Of a stretch of DNA of 64,000 bases, positions 53,658-61,631 are shown one piece after another. Position 1 is the first letter of the stretch. Each line of letters opens with the position of its first letter. A program made the translations under genes and the position numbers. The stretch is from CAZHFW01 sp964531675 (GTDB taxonomy: Bacteria > Planctomycetota > Phycisphaerae > Phycisphaerales > UBA1924): positions 1 to 64,000 of the forward strand of contig CAZHFW010000023.1 in assembly GCA_964531675.1 (NCBI GenBank), read 5' to 3'. The notes below the pieces were generated by a model that saw only the letters and a list, made by a program, of their open reading frames with translations, was not told where the DNA came from and made no database searches.

Positions 53658-54914
53658 ATGGCCCCCGTGACGCTCCGCCGAACACCCGCCGACTTTGTGG
53701 TCCAAGAAGTCCTCTCACCGGAGGTGCTTGGGTCGCTTTCGCCTGACGCCGACGTGGGGGCGGGGCGGGTCCACGCGGTGTACGAGCTCAAGAAGACGTC
53801 TCTTTCGACGCCCGAGGCGACGGGTCTGTTCGCGGGGGCGTTGAAGATGAAGGCGGGGGGCGTGTCCCATGCGGGCTTGAAGGACAAGCACGCGGAGACG
53901 ACCCAGCATGTGAGCGTGGAGCTCCCCGAGGGCAAGGAGCCGGCGAGCCTGCCTGAGGTCGTGGAGGCTCAGCGGTTCTCCGCGCGGCGGATCGGTTGGG
54001 CGAGCAGAGCGCTGGACGCGTCGGCGATCGCGTGCAACCGGTTCGCTTTGGTGGTGCGCGGGCTCGGGCCTCAGGAGTGCCGGGAGATGGACGCGCGGGC
54101 CCAGAAGCTCGCGGCGGCGATCGGGTGGGGCGAAGGGCGGGCGGCGAGCCTTCCCATCGTGAACTACTTCGGCGATCAGCGCTTCGGCTCGGCGCGGCAT
54201 GGTCAGGGTTTCGCGGGGCGGAGGCTGATCGAGGGCGACTTCGAGGGCGCGCTCAAACTCCTCATCGGGACGCCGGCACGCAAGGACACCGGCGCTCGGC
54301 GCGACATGACGCGGGCGCTGATCCAGCACTGGGGTGATTGGGAGGAAGCGCTGGCCAAGTGCCCCAACTCGCCCGAGCGGGCGGCGGTGGAGCGCCTCGC
54401 GGCGGGCGGGAGTTTCAAGGAAGCGTTCGCGAGTCTGCCTCACCTGAACCAGCAGATGGCGGTGGAGGCGTATCAGTCGCACCTGTGGAATGCGGTGGCG
54501 CGGCGGCTGGTCCACGAGCTTTCGGCCGGCGCGGGTCTGATCCACGTCGAAGATGAGTTTGGCGCGATGGACTTTGCGACCAAGGGCGAAGCGGTGGCAA
54601 CGCTGCGCACGATCCAGATTCCGATGCTGGCGCCCGAGACGGTGCTGCGCGGCCCCTGGGCCAAGGCGGCCCGCGAGGTGATGGCGGAGGAGCGCGTGAC
54701 GCTGGAAGGGCTGAAGATCCCGGGATTGAGGCGTCCGGCGTTCGGATCGGCGGAGCGGCCGGCGCTGGTGGAGGCTTTGGAGATCTGGATCAGCCCATGG
54801 GAGAAGGACGAGCTGGCGCCGGCCAAATCGTCCAAGCCCTGGAAGAAGCGGGTGGAGTTCGTGCTGCCTCGGGGCGCCTACGCGACGGTGGTGATGCGGG
54901 CGCTGGGGCAGTAA
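53658..54914 (+). CDS. truD: tRNA pseudouridine(13) synthase TruD
   Basis: About 418 residues. The catalytic Asp is D76 in HAGLKDKHAETTQ. NYFGDQRFG and LNQQMAVEAYQSHLWNAVARR are typical of TruD. It converts U13 of tRNA-Glu to pseudouridine. The start MAPVTLRRTPADFVVQEV at 53658 is chosen because RRTPADFVVxE is the normal TruD N-terminus. It converges on the anti-sigma factor gene (4 bp apart). Confidence 0.94.
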   Translation: MAPVTLRRTPADFVVQEVLSPEVLGSLSPDADVGAGRVHAVYELKKTSLSTPEATGLFAGALKMKAGGVSHAGLKDKHAETTQHVSVELPEGKEPASLPEVVEAQRFSARRIGWASRALDASAIACNRFALVVRGLGPQECREMDARAQKLAAAIGWGEGRAASLPIVNYFGDQRFGSARHGQGFAGRRLIEGDFEGALKLLIGTPARKDTGARRDMTRALIQHWGDWEEALAKCPNSPERAAVERLAAGGSFKEAFASLPHLNQQMAVEAYQSHLWNAVARRLVHELSAGAGLIHVEDEFGAMDFATKGEAVATLRTIQIPMLAPETVLRGPWAKAAREVMAEERVTLEGLKIPGLRRPAFGSAERPALVEALEIWISPWEKDELAPAKSSKPWKKRVEFVLPRGAYATVVMRALGQ

Positions 54915-54918
54915 GCGA

Positions 54919-55182
54919 TCACGAGTTGCGGGCGCGATCACGGGCGGCCTTGATGGCCTTGACGAGATCGGCGGGCACCGGGCCGGGCGTGGCGTGGCTC
55001 GTCATCGCGCACTTGCTCAGCGCGATCGTCTTGCGGTACGAGTCCAGGTAGGCGACGCACGAAGGGCACATCGAGAGGTGCGATTCGAACTCGTGGCGCT
55101 GCTCGGTGGGAAGCTCGCCCTGGAGGTAATCGAGGATGAACTCCGTGAGCTCCCGGCAGGTGTGGATGTGTTCATGGGTCAT
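54919..55182 (-). CDS. Zinc-finger anti-sigma factor
   Basis: An 87-residue cytoplasmic anti-sigma domain. The zinc motif is CRELTEFILDYLQG..FESHLSMCPSC (HxxxCxxC). No membrane helix follows, so the regulator is soluble. It should bind and hold the ECF sigma factor encoded immediately upstream (8 bp away). The ATG at 55182 has GAGG 5 nt upstream; a GTG two codons earlier is possible. Confidence 0.87.
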   Translation of the reverse strand: MTHEHIHTCRELTEFILDYLQGELPTEQRHEFESHLSMCPSCVAYLDSYRKTIALSKCAMTSHATPGPVPADLVKAIKAARDRARNS

Positions 55183-55189
55183 ACGCACC

Positions 55190-55831
55190 TCAGGGCTGGG
55201 CGGGGCTCGGTTGGGCGGCGGGGTTGCCTGTCATGTACGGGTCGAGAAGTTCGCGGAGCGCCTGGCGGGCGCGGTGAAGGCGGGTCTTGACCGCGGCGGG
55301 AGAGAGGTCGAGGAACTTTGCGGTCTCCTCGGTGTCGAGCTCTTCGACGTCGCGGAGGATGAGGATGGTGCGGTATTGCTCGGGCAGTTCGTCGATCTTG
55401 GCCCGGATGAGGGCGTTGAGTTCGGCGGTTTCGATGCCGGGGCCGCCGCTGGGGTTCCAGGGCCGGGCGCGTTTTCTGGCGTGGCCATCGGGCACGAACT
55501 CGGGGAGCATGTCGCCGATGGGGCGCTCGGGGCGGCGGCGGAGGGTCCGCAGGCGCATGAGGCAGGTGTTGACGGTGATGCGGTGCAGCCAGGTGGTGAG
55601 CAGGGAGCGGCCGTCGAACTTGTCGAGGGAGCGGAAGGCGTTGAGGAAGGCGTCCTGAACCGCGTCCTGGGCGTCGTGCTCGGAGGAGAGCATGCGGCGT
55701 GCGACCGCGAGCATCCGGGGGGCCGCGTCGTGAATGAGCTTGTCGAATGCGGCTTCATCGCCTGCGCGGAGCTGCGCGAGCAGGCGAGCGTCGTCCTCGT
55801 GCGAGGTTTGAGGCTCTGTGAAGTCCGTCAT
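55190..55831 (-). CDS. ECF RNA polymerase sigma factor
   Basis: About 213 residues. Region 2 is AVARRMLSSEHDAQDAVQDAFLNAFRSLDKFDGRSLLTTWLHRI. Region 4 is LPEQYRTILILRDVEELDTEETAKFLDLSPAAVKTRLHRAR. It directs RNA polymerase to a specific regulon, held in check by the linked zinc-finger anti-sigma. The ATG at 55831 is used; a GTG three codons upstream is an alternative. No target promoter could be recognised in the window. Confidence 0.92.
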   Translation of the reverse strand: MTDFTEPQTSHEDDARLLAQLRAGDEAAFDKLIHDAAPRMLAVARRMLSSEHDAQDAVQDAFLNAFRSLDKFDGRSLLTTWLHRITVNTCLMRLRTLRRRPERPIGDMLPEFVPDGHARKRARPWNPSGGPGIETAELNALIRAKIDELPEQYRTILILRDVEELDTEETAKFLDLSPAAVKTRLHRARQALRELLDPYMTGNPAAQPSPAQP

Positions 55832-55935
55832 GACGAGCACCGCGGCGGGTCTGCGGCGTGATCCCGGGTGTGTGATGCAGGGTACGGCGGGCGGTTACGG
55901 CTTGGGGACGGAATTCCCGCCCAGACGCCAGATGC

Positions 55936-56796
55936 TCAGTCCTTCAGGGAGAAGGGCGTGAAGTCGGTGCCTCGGTCGAAGTAGTCCTCGCCCTCGGCCC
56001 GCTTCAGGAAGCCCACGATGAGGTACGTGAAGGGGGTCATGAGGACCTCGATCATCACCTTGAAGAACCAGTTGAACGCGACGACAGCGAGGACCGTCTG
56101 GGCGTTCCAGCCCCCCTGAAGGAACTTGGGGAGGGCTTCGGGGTTCATGCCCAGGAGCTTCACGAGCGGCGCGATGTTGGCCAGCGCCAGGGGGTAGAAG
56201 ACCAGGGAGTCGACGCCTTGTCCGACGATGGTGGAGCCGATCGTGCGGGTCCAGAGCATGCGGCCGCCGGTCCAGACTTTCATCTTGGCCATGACGTAGG
56301 AGTTGGCGAAGTCGCCGACCCAGAAGGCCAGGACCGAGGCGCAGGCGATGCGGGGGCCGGCGCCGAAGCAGAGTTCGAGGGCGGGCTGGAGGGCCTTGCT
56401 GAACTCTTCGTTCTGGTTGGTGGGGAGGGCGATGACGACCTGGCCCATGATCGCGGCGAAGATCAGGGCGCCGAAGCCCGCCCAGATGACTCTCCGGCTC
56501 TTGGCGTAGCCGTAGACCTCGGTGAGCACGTCCCCGAAGATGTAGCTGAAGGGGAAGAAGATGTTGCCCGCGCCGAAGACCAGGACGCTGGCGAGGGTGA
56601 GCCCGTGCTCTGCGGAGAGGCTCGGGACGATGTTCACGCCCAGGTCCAGGGCGCAGGACTTTCCGGGGCCGATGAGGTTGGAGCAGAGCAGGACGGTGAC
56701 GAAGGCGCCCAGGAGCAGGTCGTAATAGCGGTAGGAGCGGCGCGGGTGGTGACCCTGGGCCTGATTGGGCGCGGGATGGGCGTCGGAGGCGGTCAA
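55936..56796 (-). CDS. VUT-family (queuosine precursor) transporter
   Basis: About 286 residues, six or so helices, with the family signature FPFSYIFGDVLTEVYGYAKSRRVIWAGF and DFANSYVMAKMKVWT plus VGQGVDSLVFYP. Members (YhhQ/QueT-like) import queuine or prequeuosine bases. A TTG at 56796 with AAGG upstream is preferred. An ATG at 56886 would leave only 11 bp to the divergent B12-GTPase start and adds a Pro/Arg-rich stretch without a ribosome site. Confidence 0.88.
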   Translation of the reverse strand: MTASDAHPAPNQAQGHHPRRSYRYYDLLLGAFVTVLLCSNLIGPGKSCALDLGVNIVPSLSAEHGLTLASVLVFGAGNIFFPFSYIFGDVLTEVYGYAKSRRVIWAGFGALIFAAIMGQVVIALPTNQNEEFSKALQPALELCFGAGPRIACASVLAFWVGDFANSYVMAKMKVWTGGRMLWTRTIGSTIVGQGVDSLVFYPLALANIAPLVKLLGMNPEALPKFLQGGWNAQTVLAVVAFNWFFKVMIEVLMTPFTYLIVGFLKRAEGEDYFDRGTDFTPFSLKD

Positions 56797-56897
56797 TGAA
56801 GGCCTTTCCCTTGGGGGGGAGGGAGGTCGGATTCCCCCCGGAAGCCGTCCCCCGCCCCGGATGGGCGGTCTGGATTCGTCAGTCATAGCATGTTTGG

Positions 56898-58058
56898 ATG
56901 ACGACTGCGCTGAATGTCGCGACAACCGAGTTCGAGAAAGTGGACCGCTGTGGGAGCCTGGACCACCGGCCGCGGGTTTTGCTTGGCAAGATGGGCCTGG
57001 ACGGGCACGACCGCGGGGTGAAGGTGATCGCGCGGGCGCTGCGCGACTCGGGCGTGCACGTGATCTATTCCGGACTCTGGCAGACGCCCAGGAGCCTGGC
57101 GATTTCGGCGCGGGATGAAGATTGCGACGTGATCGCGGCGTCGATGATGTCCAACAGCCATCTGGTGCTTGGTCCCAAGCTTCGCGGCGAGCTTGACTCG
57201 CTGGGCCGGAAGGACCTGCCGGTGTACATGGGCGGGATCCTGCCTCAGGAGGACATCCCGAAGCTGCTGCAGAGCGGCATCGCCAAGTGCTTCACGACGG
57301 GCGTGGGTCTGCTTGATATCGCCGAGGCGGTGAAGGGCGCGACGACGCCTCGGGCGCAGGTGGTGGAGAACCGCCATCCGACGGCGCAGCTGGCGCGGGA
57401 CATTTCGCTGGCGCACGAGGGCAAGGCACTTCGCACTGGCGTCGCCAAGCGGCGTCCCAAGCGCGTGATCGGCATCACCGGTTCGCCCGGCGCGGGCAAG
57501 AGCACGCTGGTGGCGCAGATGATCGCGGAGTTCACGCGCCGGGCCAAGGACAATCCGTCGCTCGGGCGGGTCGCGGTGCTGGCGTTTGACCCGATGAGCC
57601 CGATCACGTCGGGCGCGCTGCTCGGCGATCGCCTGCGCGTGGACTTCAACGCGATCGACGAGGCGGTGTATTACCGCAGCCTGGCGATCAGCGGCGAGGA
57701 CTATCACTCGGTGAACGAGATCGTGGAGCTCATCGGCGGCGCGTACGAGGATCCGAACCTGCGGTTTGACACGCTGTTCGTCGAGACCGTCGGCGCTGGT
57801 CAGAATGAGACCAAGATCCGCAAGCATGTGGACCGCACGGCGGTGGTGCTCACGCCCGGCATGGGCGACGCGGTGCAGATGGACAAGGCGGGCATTCTCG
57901 AGATCGCCGACCTGTTCGTGTGCAATAAGGCGGATCACCCGGGCGAGAACGAGCTGGTGCGCGATCTTCGGGACGTGGCGGGTCGTCGCCCGATCCTGGA
58001 GACCATCGCGACGCGCTCGCAGGGGATCCCGGAGCTGCTGGACGCGCTGCTGGCCTGA
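56898..58058 (+). CDS. B12-binding domain fused to MeaB/ArgK-type GTPase
   Basis: A 386-residue fusion. Residues about 24-150 are a cobalamin-binding domain with DGHDRG (H37, DxHxxG). From about 185 there is a MeaB/ArgK G3E GTPase: Walker A GSPGAGKS (195-202), VLAFDPMSPITSGALLGDR, ETVGAGQNE and CNKADHPGENEL. This is the arrangement at the N-terminus of IcmF, but the mutase catalytic part is missing and no mutase subunit is within the window. It probably supports a methylmalonyl-CoA or isobutyryl-CoA type mutase encoded elsewhere. Confidence 0.87.
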   Translation: MTTALNVATTEFEKVDRCGSLDHRPRVLLGKMGLDGHDRGVKVIARALRDSGVHVIYSGLWQTPRSLAISARDEDCDVIAASMMSNSHLVLGPKLRGELDSLGRKDLPVYMGGILPQEDIPKLLQSGIAKCFTTGVGLLDIAEAVKGATTPRAQVVENRHPTAQLARDISLAHEGKALRTGVAKRRPKRVIGITGSPGAGKSTLVAQMIAEFTRRAKDNPSLGRVAVLAFDPMSPITSGALLGDRLRVDFNAIDEAVYYRSLAISGEDYHSVNEIVELIGGAYEDPNLRFDTLFVETVGAGQNETKIRKHVDRTAVVLTPGMGDAVQMDKAGILEIADLFVCNKADHPGENELVRDLRDVAGRRPILETIATRSQGIPELLDALLA

Positions 58059-58122
58059 GCACGCGTGAATCCGGGAGGACGGGGCGGCATCCAAGGCGCG
58101 GGAATCGGGGAAGGAAGCACCG

Positions 58123-59028
58123 ATGACAGCGCATGCGATGCAGTGCCTTGAGGTCTGGGGTGGAAACCACGCGGTGGACACGGCGGTGAGCCTTCCGGGG
58201 CTCAACGCGTTTGTGTACAGCGCGCCGTATCGGAACGCGACCGGCGGCGGCGACGTGCACTATCTCTCGAGCTGCGCGACAGGGCGGATCGCCCGATTGC
58301 TGCTGGCGGACGTCAGCGGGCACGGGTTTGAGGTGTCGGACGTCGCGGTCACCCTCCGCGATCTCATGCGGCGGCACATGAACTACGTGGACCAGTCGTC
58401 GTTCGTGTCCACGCTGAACACCGAGTTTGGAGCGCTCGCCAAGGCGGGGTGCTTTGCGACGTCGGTGGTGCTGAGCGTCTGGCTTCCGACCAAAGAGGTC
58501 GTGATCTGCAGCGCGGGGCATCCGCGGGCGGCGTGGTTTGACGCCAAGGCCAAGGCCTGGAGCCTGATCGATCCCGGGGCCCTGGCCCGGGAAGAGGCCG
58601 ATGAGCCGGCGAATCTGCCGCTGGGGATTCTGGAACCGGGGCGGTATGACCAGGCGCGGGTGCAGATGGGGGCCGGAGACCTGTTGCTGCTGTATACGGA
58701 TGCGGTGACGGAGGCGAAGGGCGGGGATGGGAGGCTGCTGGGGGAGGCGGGCCTGCTCGAGCTTCTCGGGGGGCTTGATCCGACGCAGCCTGAGGCGTTG
58801 GTGCGGGGGATTCTGGAGGGGGTCGGGCGGTTCCGCGAGGGTGCGGAGGCGGACGACGACACGACACTGATCCTGCTCCAGCAGCTCGAAGGGGGGCCTG
58901 AGCCTTCGGTTTCGGGGTTCTTTTCGAGCGTCACCCGCGAGGTGGTGCGGCTGCGGGACCGGGTGCTGGGGGACCGCCGGGGAACGGTGCGGACGCGCCG
59001 GCTGGCCGGGAGCGGGGCTGTCGGATGA
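58123..59028 (+). CDS. SpoIIE/RsbU-type PP2C serine phosphatase
   Basis: A 301-residue soluble phosphatase: GGGDVHYLSS, LLADVSGHGFEVSDVA, CSAGHPRAAW, LLLYTDAVTEA and DDDTTLILL are the metal-binding motifs of PPM/SpoIIE enzymes. Such proteins dephosphorylate anti-anti-sigma factors in partner-switching networks. No sensor domain is present at the N-terminus and no anti-sigma antagonist is nearby. It is 64 bp after the B12-GTPase gene. Confidence 0.87.
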   Translation: MTAHAMQCLEVWGGNHAVDTAVSLPGLNAFVYSAPYRNATGGGDVHYLSSCATGRIARLLLADVSGHGFEVSDVAVTLRDLMRRHMNYVDQSSFVSTLNTEFGALAKAGCFATSVVLSVWLPTKEVVICSAGHPRAAWFDAKAKAWSLIDPGALAREEADEPANLPLGILEPGRYDQARVQMGAGDLLLLYTDAVTEAKGGDGRLLGEAGLLELLGGLDPTQPEALVRGILEGVGRFREGAEADDDTTLILLQQLEGGPEPSVSGFFSSVTREVVRLRDRVLGDRRGTVRTRRLAGSGAVG

Positions 59029-59096
59029 CCTGAATTCGGGCGTGGCGGGCCGGGCGGCTTTCGTGGGGCGGGGGTTTTGCGTAAGCTTCCGGCGTC

Positions 59097-59948
59097 ATGG
59101 AAGACCCGACAACTGTCGTTGCGCACGAGCCGGTCGATGGAGCGACCAACCCCGCAGCCGAGGCGGAGGCCGACAAGGCCTCGCCCAAGAAGGCGCCGGG
59201 GCGTCGCCGGAAGGCGGCGGCGGAGAACGCCAAAGCTGAATCCGAAGCGGACGTGCGGCGCGAGCCCAGGCCCGCGGTGCCTGATGAACTCCTGCCCGGC
59301 GCGATCGAGGCGGTGCTGATGGCGGCGGACCGGGCGATGCCCGGCGCGAGGCTGGCGCTGATCCTCGGGCTGGCCGAGCAGGAGACGCGCGTTGAGAAGG
59401 CGGTCCTGGAGCGGATCGAAGCCGAGATTGCGAAGCTCAACGAGGCGTATGTCGCGAGCGGGCGTTCGTTCCGGATCGAGCCCTTGGCGGGCGGGTATCG
59501 CGTGATGAGCCTGCCCGATTTTGCGCCGTATCTGGCGGAGCTTCACCGCACGCGGAGCATCGGGCGGATGACCCGGGCGGCGGTGGAGACGCTGGCGATC
59601 ATCGCGTACAAGCAGCCGATTACGCGGGCGCAGCTCGAAGCGATCCGCGGCGTGAACTGCGGCGAGGTGCTGCGCTCGTTGACGGAGCGACGGTTGATCA
59701 CGATCAAGGGTCGTGCGGAGGAGCTCGGCAGGCCCTTGCTCTACGGCACGACCAAGCAGTTCCTGGACGCGTTCGGCCTGTCGTCGGTGAAGGATCTTCC
59801 CACGATGGCGGAGTTCAAGTTTGCGATTTCCAGCGCGGCTCCGGCGGCGGATGCGCCGGCGGAGACGAGCCAGACGCCCGCGGCGCAGGATGACGCGGGG
59901 GCGGAACAGGATCACACGACGGACAAGAGCACGGAGGCGGAGTCATGA
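59097..59948 (+). CDS. scpB: Segregation and condensation protein B
   Basis: A 283-residue ScpB with two winged-helix domains (about 65-230): PGAIEAVLMAADRAMP, RIEPLAGGYRVMSLPDFAPYL and TLAIIAYKQPITRAQLEAIRGV. It is part of the SMC-ScpA-ScpB condensin. An Ala/Lys-rich N-terminal stretch of about 60 residues and an acidic C-terminal tail flank the core. scpA and smc are not in the window. The stop overlaps the next lipoprotein start (ATGA). Confidence 0.93.
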   Translation: MEDPTTVVAHEPVDGATNPAAEAEADKASPKKAPGRRRKAAAENAKAESEADVRREPRPAVPDELLPGAIEAVLMAADRAMPGARLALILGLAEQETRVEKAVLERIEAEIAKLNEAYVASGRSFRIEPLAGGYRVMSLPDFAPYLAELHRTRSIGRMTRAAVETLAIIAYKQPITRAQLEAIRGVNCGEVLRSLTERRLITIKGRAEELGRPLLYGTTKQFLDAFGLSSVKDLPTMAEFKFAISSAAPAADAPAETSQTPAAQDDAGAEQDHTTDKSTEAES

Positions 59949-60361
59949 AGGTTGCAACGTCCACCTGGCGGCGCGGGGTTGGATTGGTCGGATTCGCGGC
60001 GGCGATGTTCGCGGGCGGATGCGCCACGACCGGGCCCGGATTCAAGGGCGTGGTCGAGCAAGGCCCGGCCAGCGTGCTGGTGGTCGTGGATGAGACCGAC
60101 AAGCGGGCCAAGGAGCCCGGCATCGCGGGCGTGAAGATCACGGCCGAGGCGCGGCCCAACAACGCTCCCGCGAAGATCCTGGGGACCGCGACGAGCGACG
60201 CGGCGGGCAAGTTTGCGCTGGCGCTGCCCGACAACAAGCCGCTCAAGGAGCAGGTCTGGATCACCGCGGAGAAGCCCGGGTACAAGACGCTCAAGGCGCC
60301 GGTGTATCTGCAGTCCGAGGGTCGGGTGCTGATCGTCGTGCTCTCCGGGGGCGGGAAGTAG
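59945..60361 (+). CDS. Small lipoprotein with carboxypeptidase-regulatory-like domain
   Basis: A 138-residue predicted lipoprotein, lipobox FAGGC (Cys at about residue 26). GVKITAEARPNNAPAKILGTATSDAAGKFALALPD and VWITAEKPGYKTLKAPVYL look like a carboxypeptidase-D regulatory (transthyretin-like) beta domain. It overlaps scpB by four bases. Function unknown. Confidence 0.75.
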   Translation: MKVATSTWRRGVGLVGFAAAMFAGGCATTGPGFKGVVEQGPASVLVVVDETDKRAKEPGIAGVKITAEARPNNAPAKILGTATSDAAGKFALALPDNKPLKEQVWITAEKPGYKTLKAPVYLQSEGRVLIVVLSGGGK

Positions 60362-60371
60362 ACTTGGACCG

Positions 60372-61631
60372 ATGGCCGAGGCATCCGCTGAAGGCATGAC
60401 GGGTTTCTGGTCCCGGCGCGGCGCGCGGGCCCGCAAGTCGGCGGGGAGTCGTCTGTCGCCTTCGGAGAAGAGGCTGCGGGTGGTGTCCCGGCGGTACCAC
60501 CTTCACTTCCCGGGTCTGGTGTACATCGCAACGACCGTGATGCTCGCGTTCGGCGCGGTGCAGACGCAGAACAACCTCCTGTTCTGGGCGTTCGGCATCG
60601 CGGTCGCGGGACTCGTCGTGTCGGGGATCGTCTCCGGTTCGAGCCTCATGGGCCTTGAGCTCTCGCGCGTCGGGGCTGATGCGACCCCGGTCGGCGGGAC
60701 GGTGCGGATCCGCTATGTGCTCGGGAACCACGCGCGGGTGTTCCCGGCGATGGCGCTGAACATCGAGGAACTGGACGCGGCGAGCAAGGGTCGTGTGTGG
60801 CGGATGACGCAGGCGGTGGGGAGCTGCACGACGGTGGCGCCGCGCTCGGAGTCGGCCGGCTTTGCGTCCTCGCGGGCGCTGCGTCGGGGCGTGCACAAGC
60901 TCGGGCGCGTCCGGGTGTGGACGACGTATCCGATCGGTTTGACCAAGAAGAGCGTGACGTTCGAGGGGCCGGGCGAGGTGGTAATTCTGCCTCATGCGCC
61001 GGCGCTGCGCGGCGACGCGGTCGAGCAGTTGATCAGTGCGGACCAGCGCGGCGCGATGACGTCTCCGTCGCGGGGCATCAGCGATGAGTTCTGGTCGCTT
61101 CGCGAGTATCGGGAGGGCGATCCGCTGCGGCAGGTCGCGTGGAAGCCCTCGGCGCGGACGGGGCAGCTCCTGGTCAGACAGACCGCGGCGCTGACGCCCA
61201 TGAGGATCTGGATCGAGATCGGCGCCGAGTCGGGCGAGCGCTTCGAGCGGGCGATCGCGCTGGCCTCGGGGATCCTCAGGCACGGCGGCGAGCGGGGATG
61301 GGCGGTCGGGCTCTTCGTGCCTTCGTGCGGCATCAGCATTCCGCCTCACGACGGCGCACGGCACATGGCGAGCCTGATGCGAGCGCTGGCGCTGGCCGAG
61401 CCTGGCGCGGGTTTGCCCGTTGCGCCGGGGCCCAAGCTTGGCGAGGCGGTGGTTTGCATCGGCCGTGGGGGTGGAGCGGGACGCAACCGGACGCTGGTCG
61501 CGCTGGAGCATGCCGATGGGCTTCTGGCTCCGGGCCAGACGCTTGTGCCGACCGGTCATCCGGAGATTTCGACAGGCGGAGGATTCCGGGCGTGGGCTCT
61601 TGGTCTGTGGCGGGCCGGGGGTGAGGCGTGA
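60372..61631 (+). CDS. DUF58 protein
   Basis: A 419-residue protein with two N-terminal membrane helices (about 45-95) and the DUF58 signature FWSLREYREGDPLRQVAWKPSARTGQLLVRQ near 240-270, followed by a vWA-like fold. DUF58 proteins are typically encoded with MoxR ATPases and TgpA transglutaminases. The next gene is such a transglutaminase (4-bp overlap). No MoxR ATPase is seen within the window. Confidence 0.87.
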   Translation: MAEASAEGMTGFWSRRGARARKSAGSRLSPSEKRLRVVSRRYHLHFPGLVYIATTVMLAFGAVQTQNNLLFWAFGIAVAGLVVSGIVSGSSLMGLELSRVGADATPVGGTVRIRYVLGNHARVFPAMALNIEELDAASKGRVWRMTQAVGSCTTVAPRSESAGFASSRALRRGVHKLGRVRVWTTYPIGLTKKSVTFEGPGEVVILPHAPALRGDAVEQLISADQRGAMTSPSRGISDEFWSLREYREGDPLRQVAWKPSARTGQLLVRQTAALTPMRIWIEIGAESGERFERAIALASGILRHGGERGWAVGLFVPSCGISIPPHDGARHMASLMRALALAEPGAGLPVAPGPKLGEAVVCIGRGGGAGRNRTLVALEHADGLLAPGQTLVPTGHPEISTGGGFRAWALGLWRAGGEA

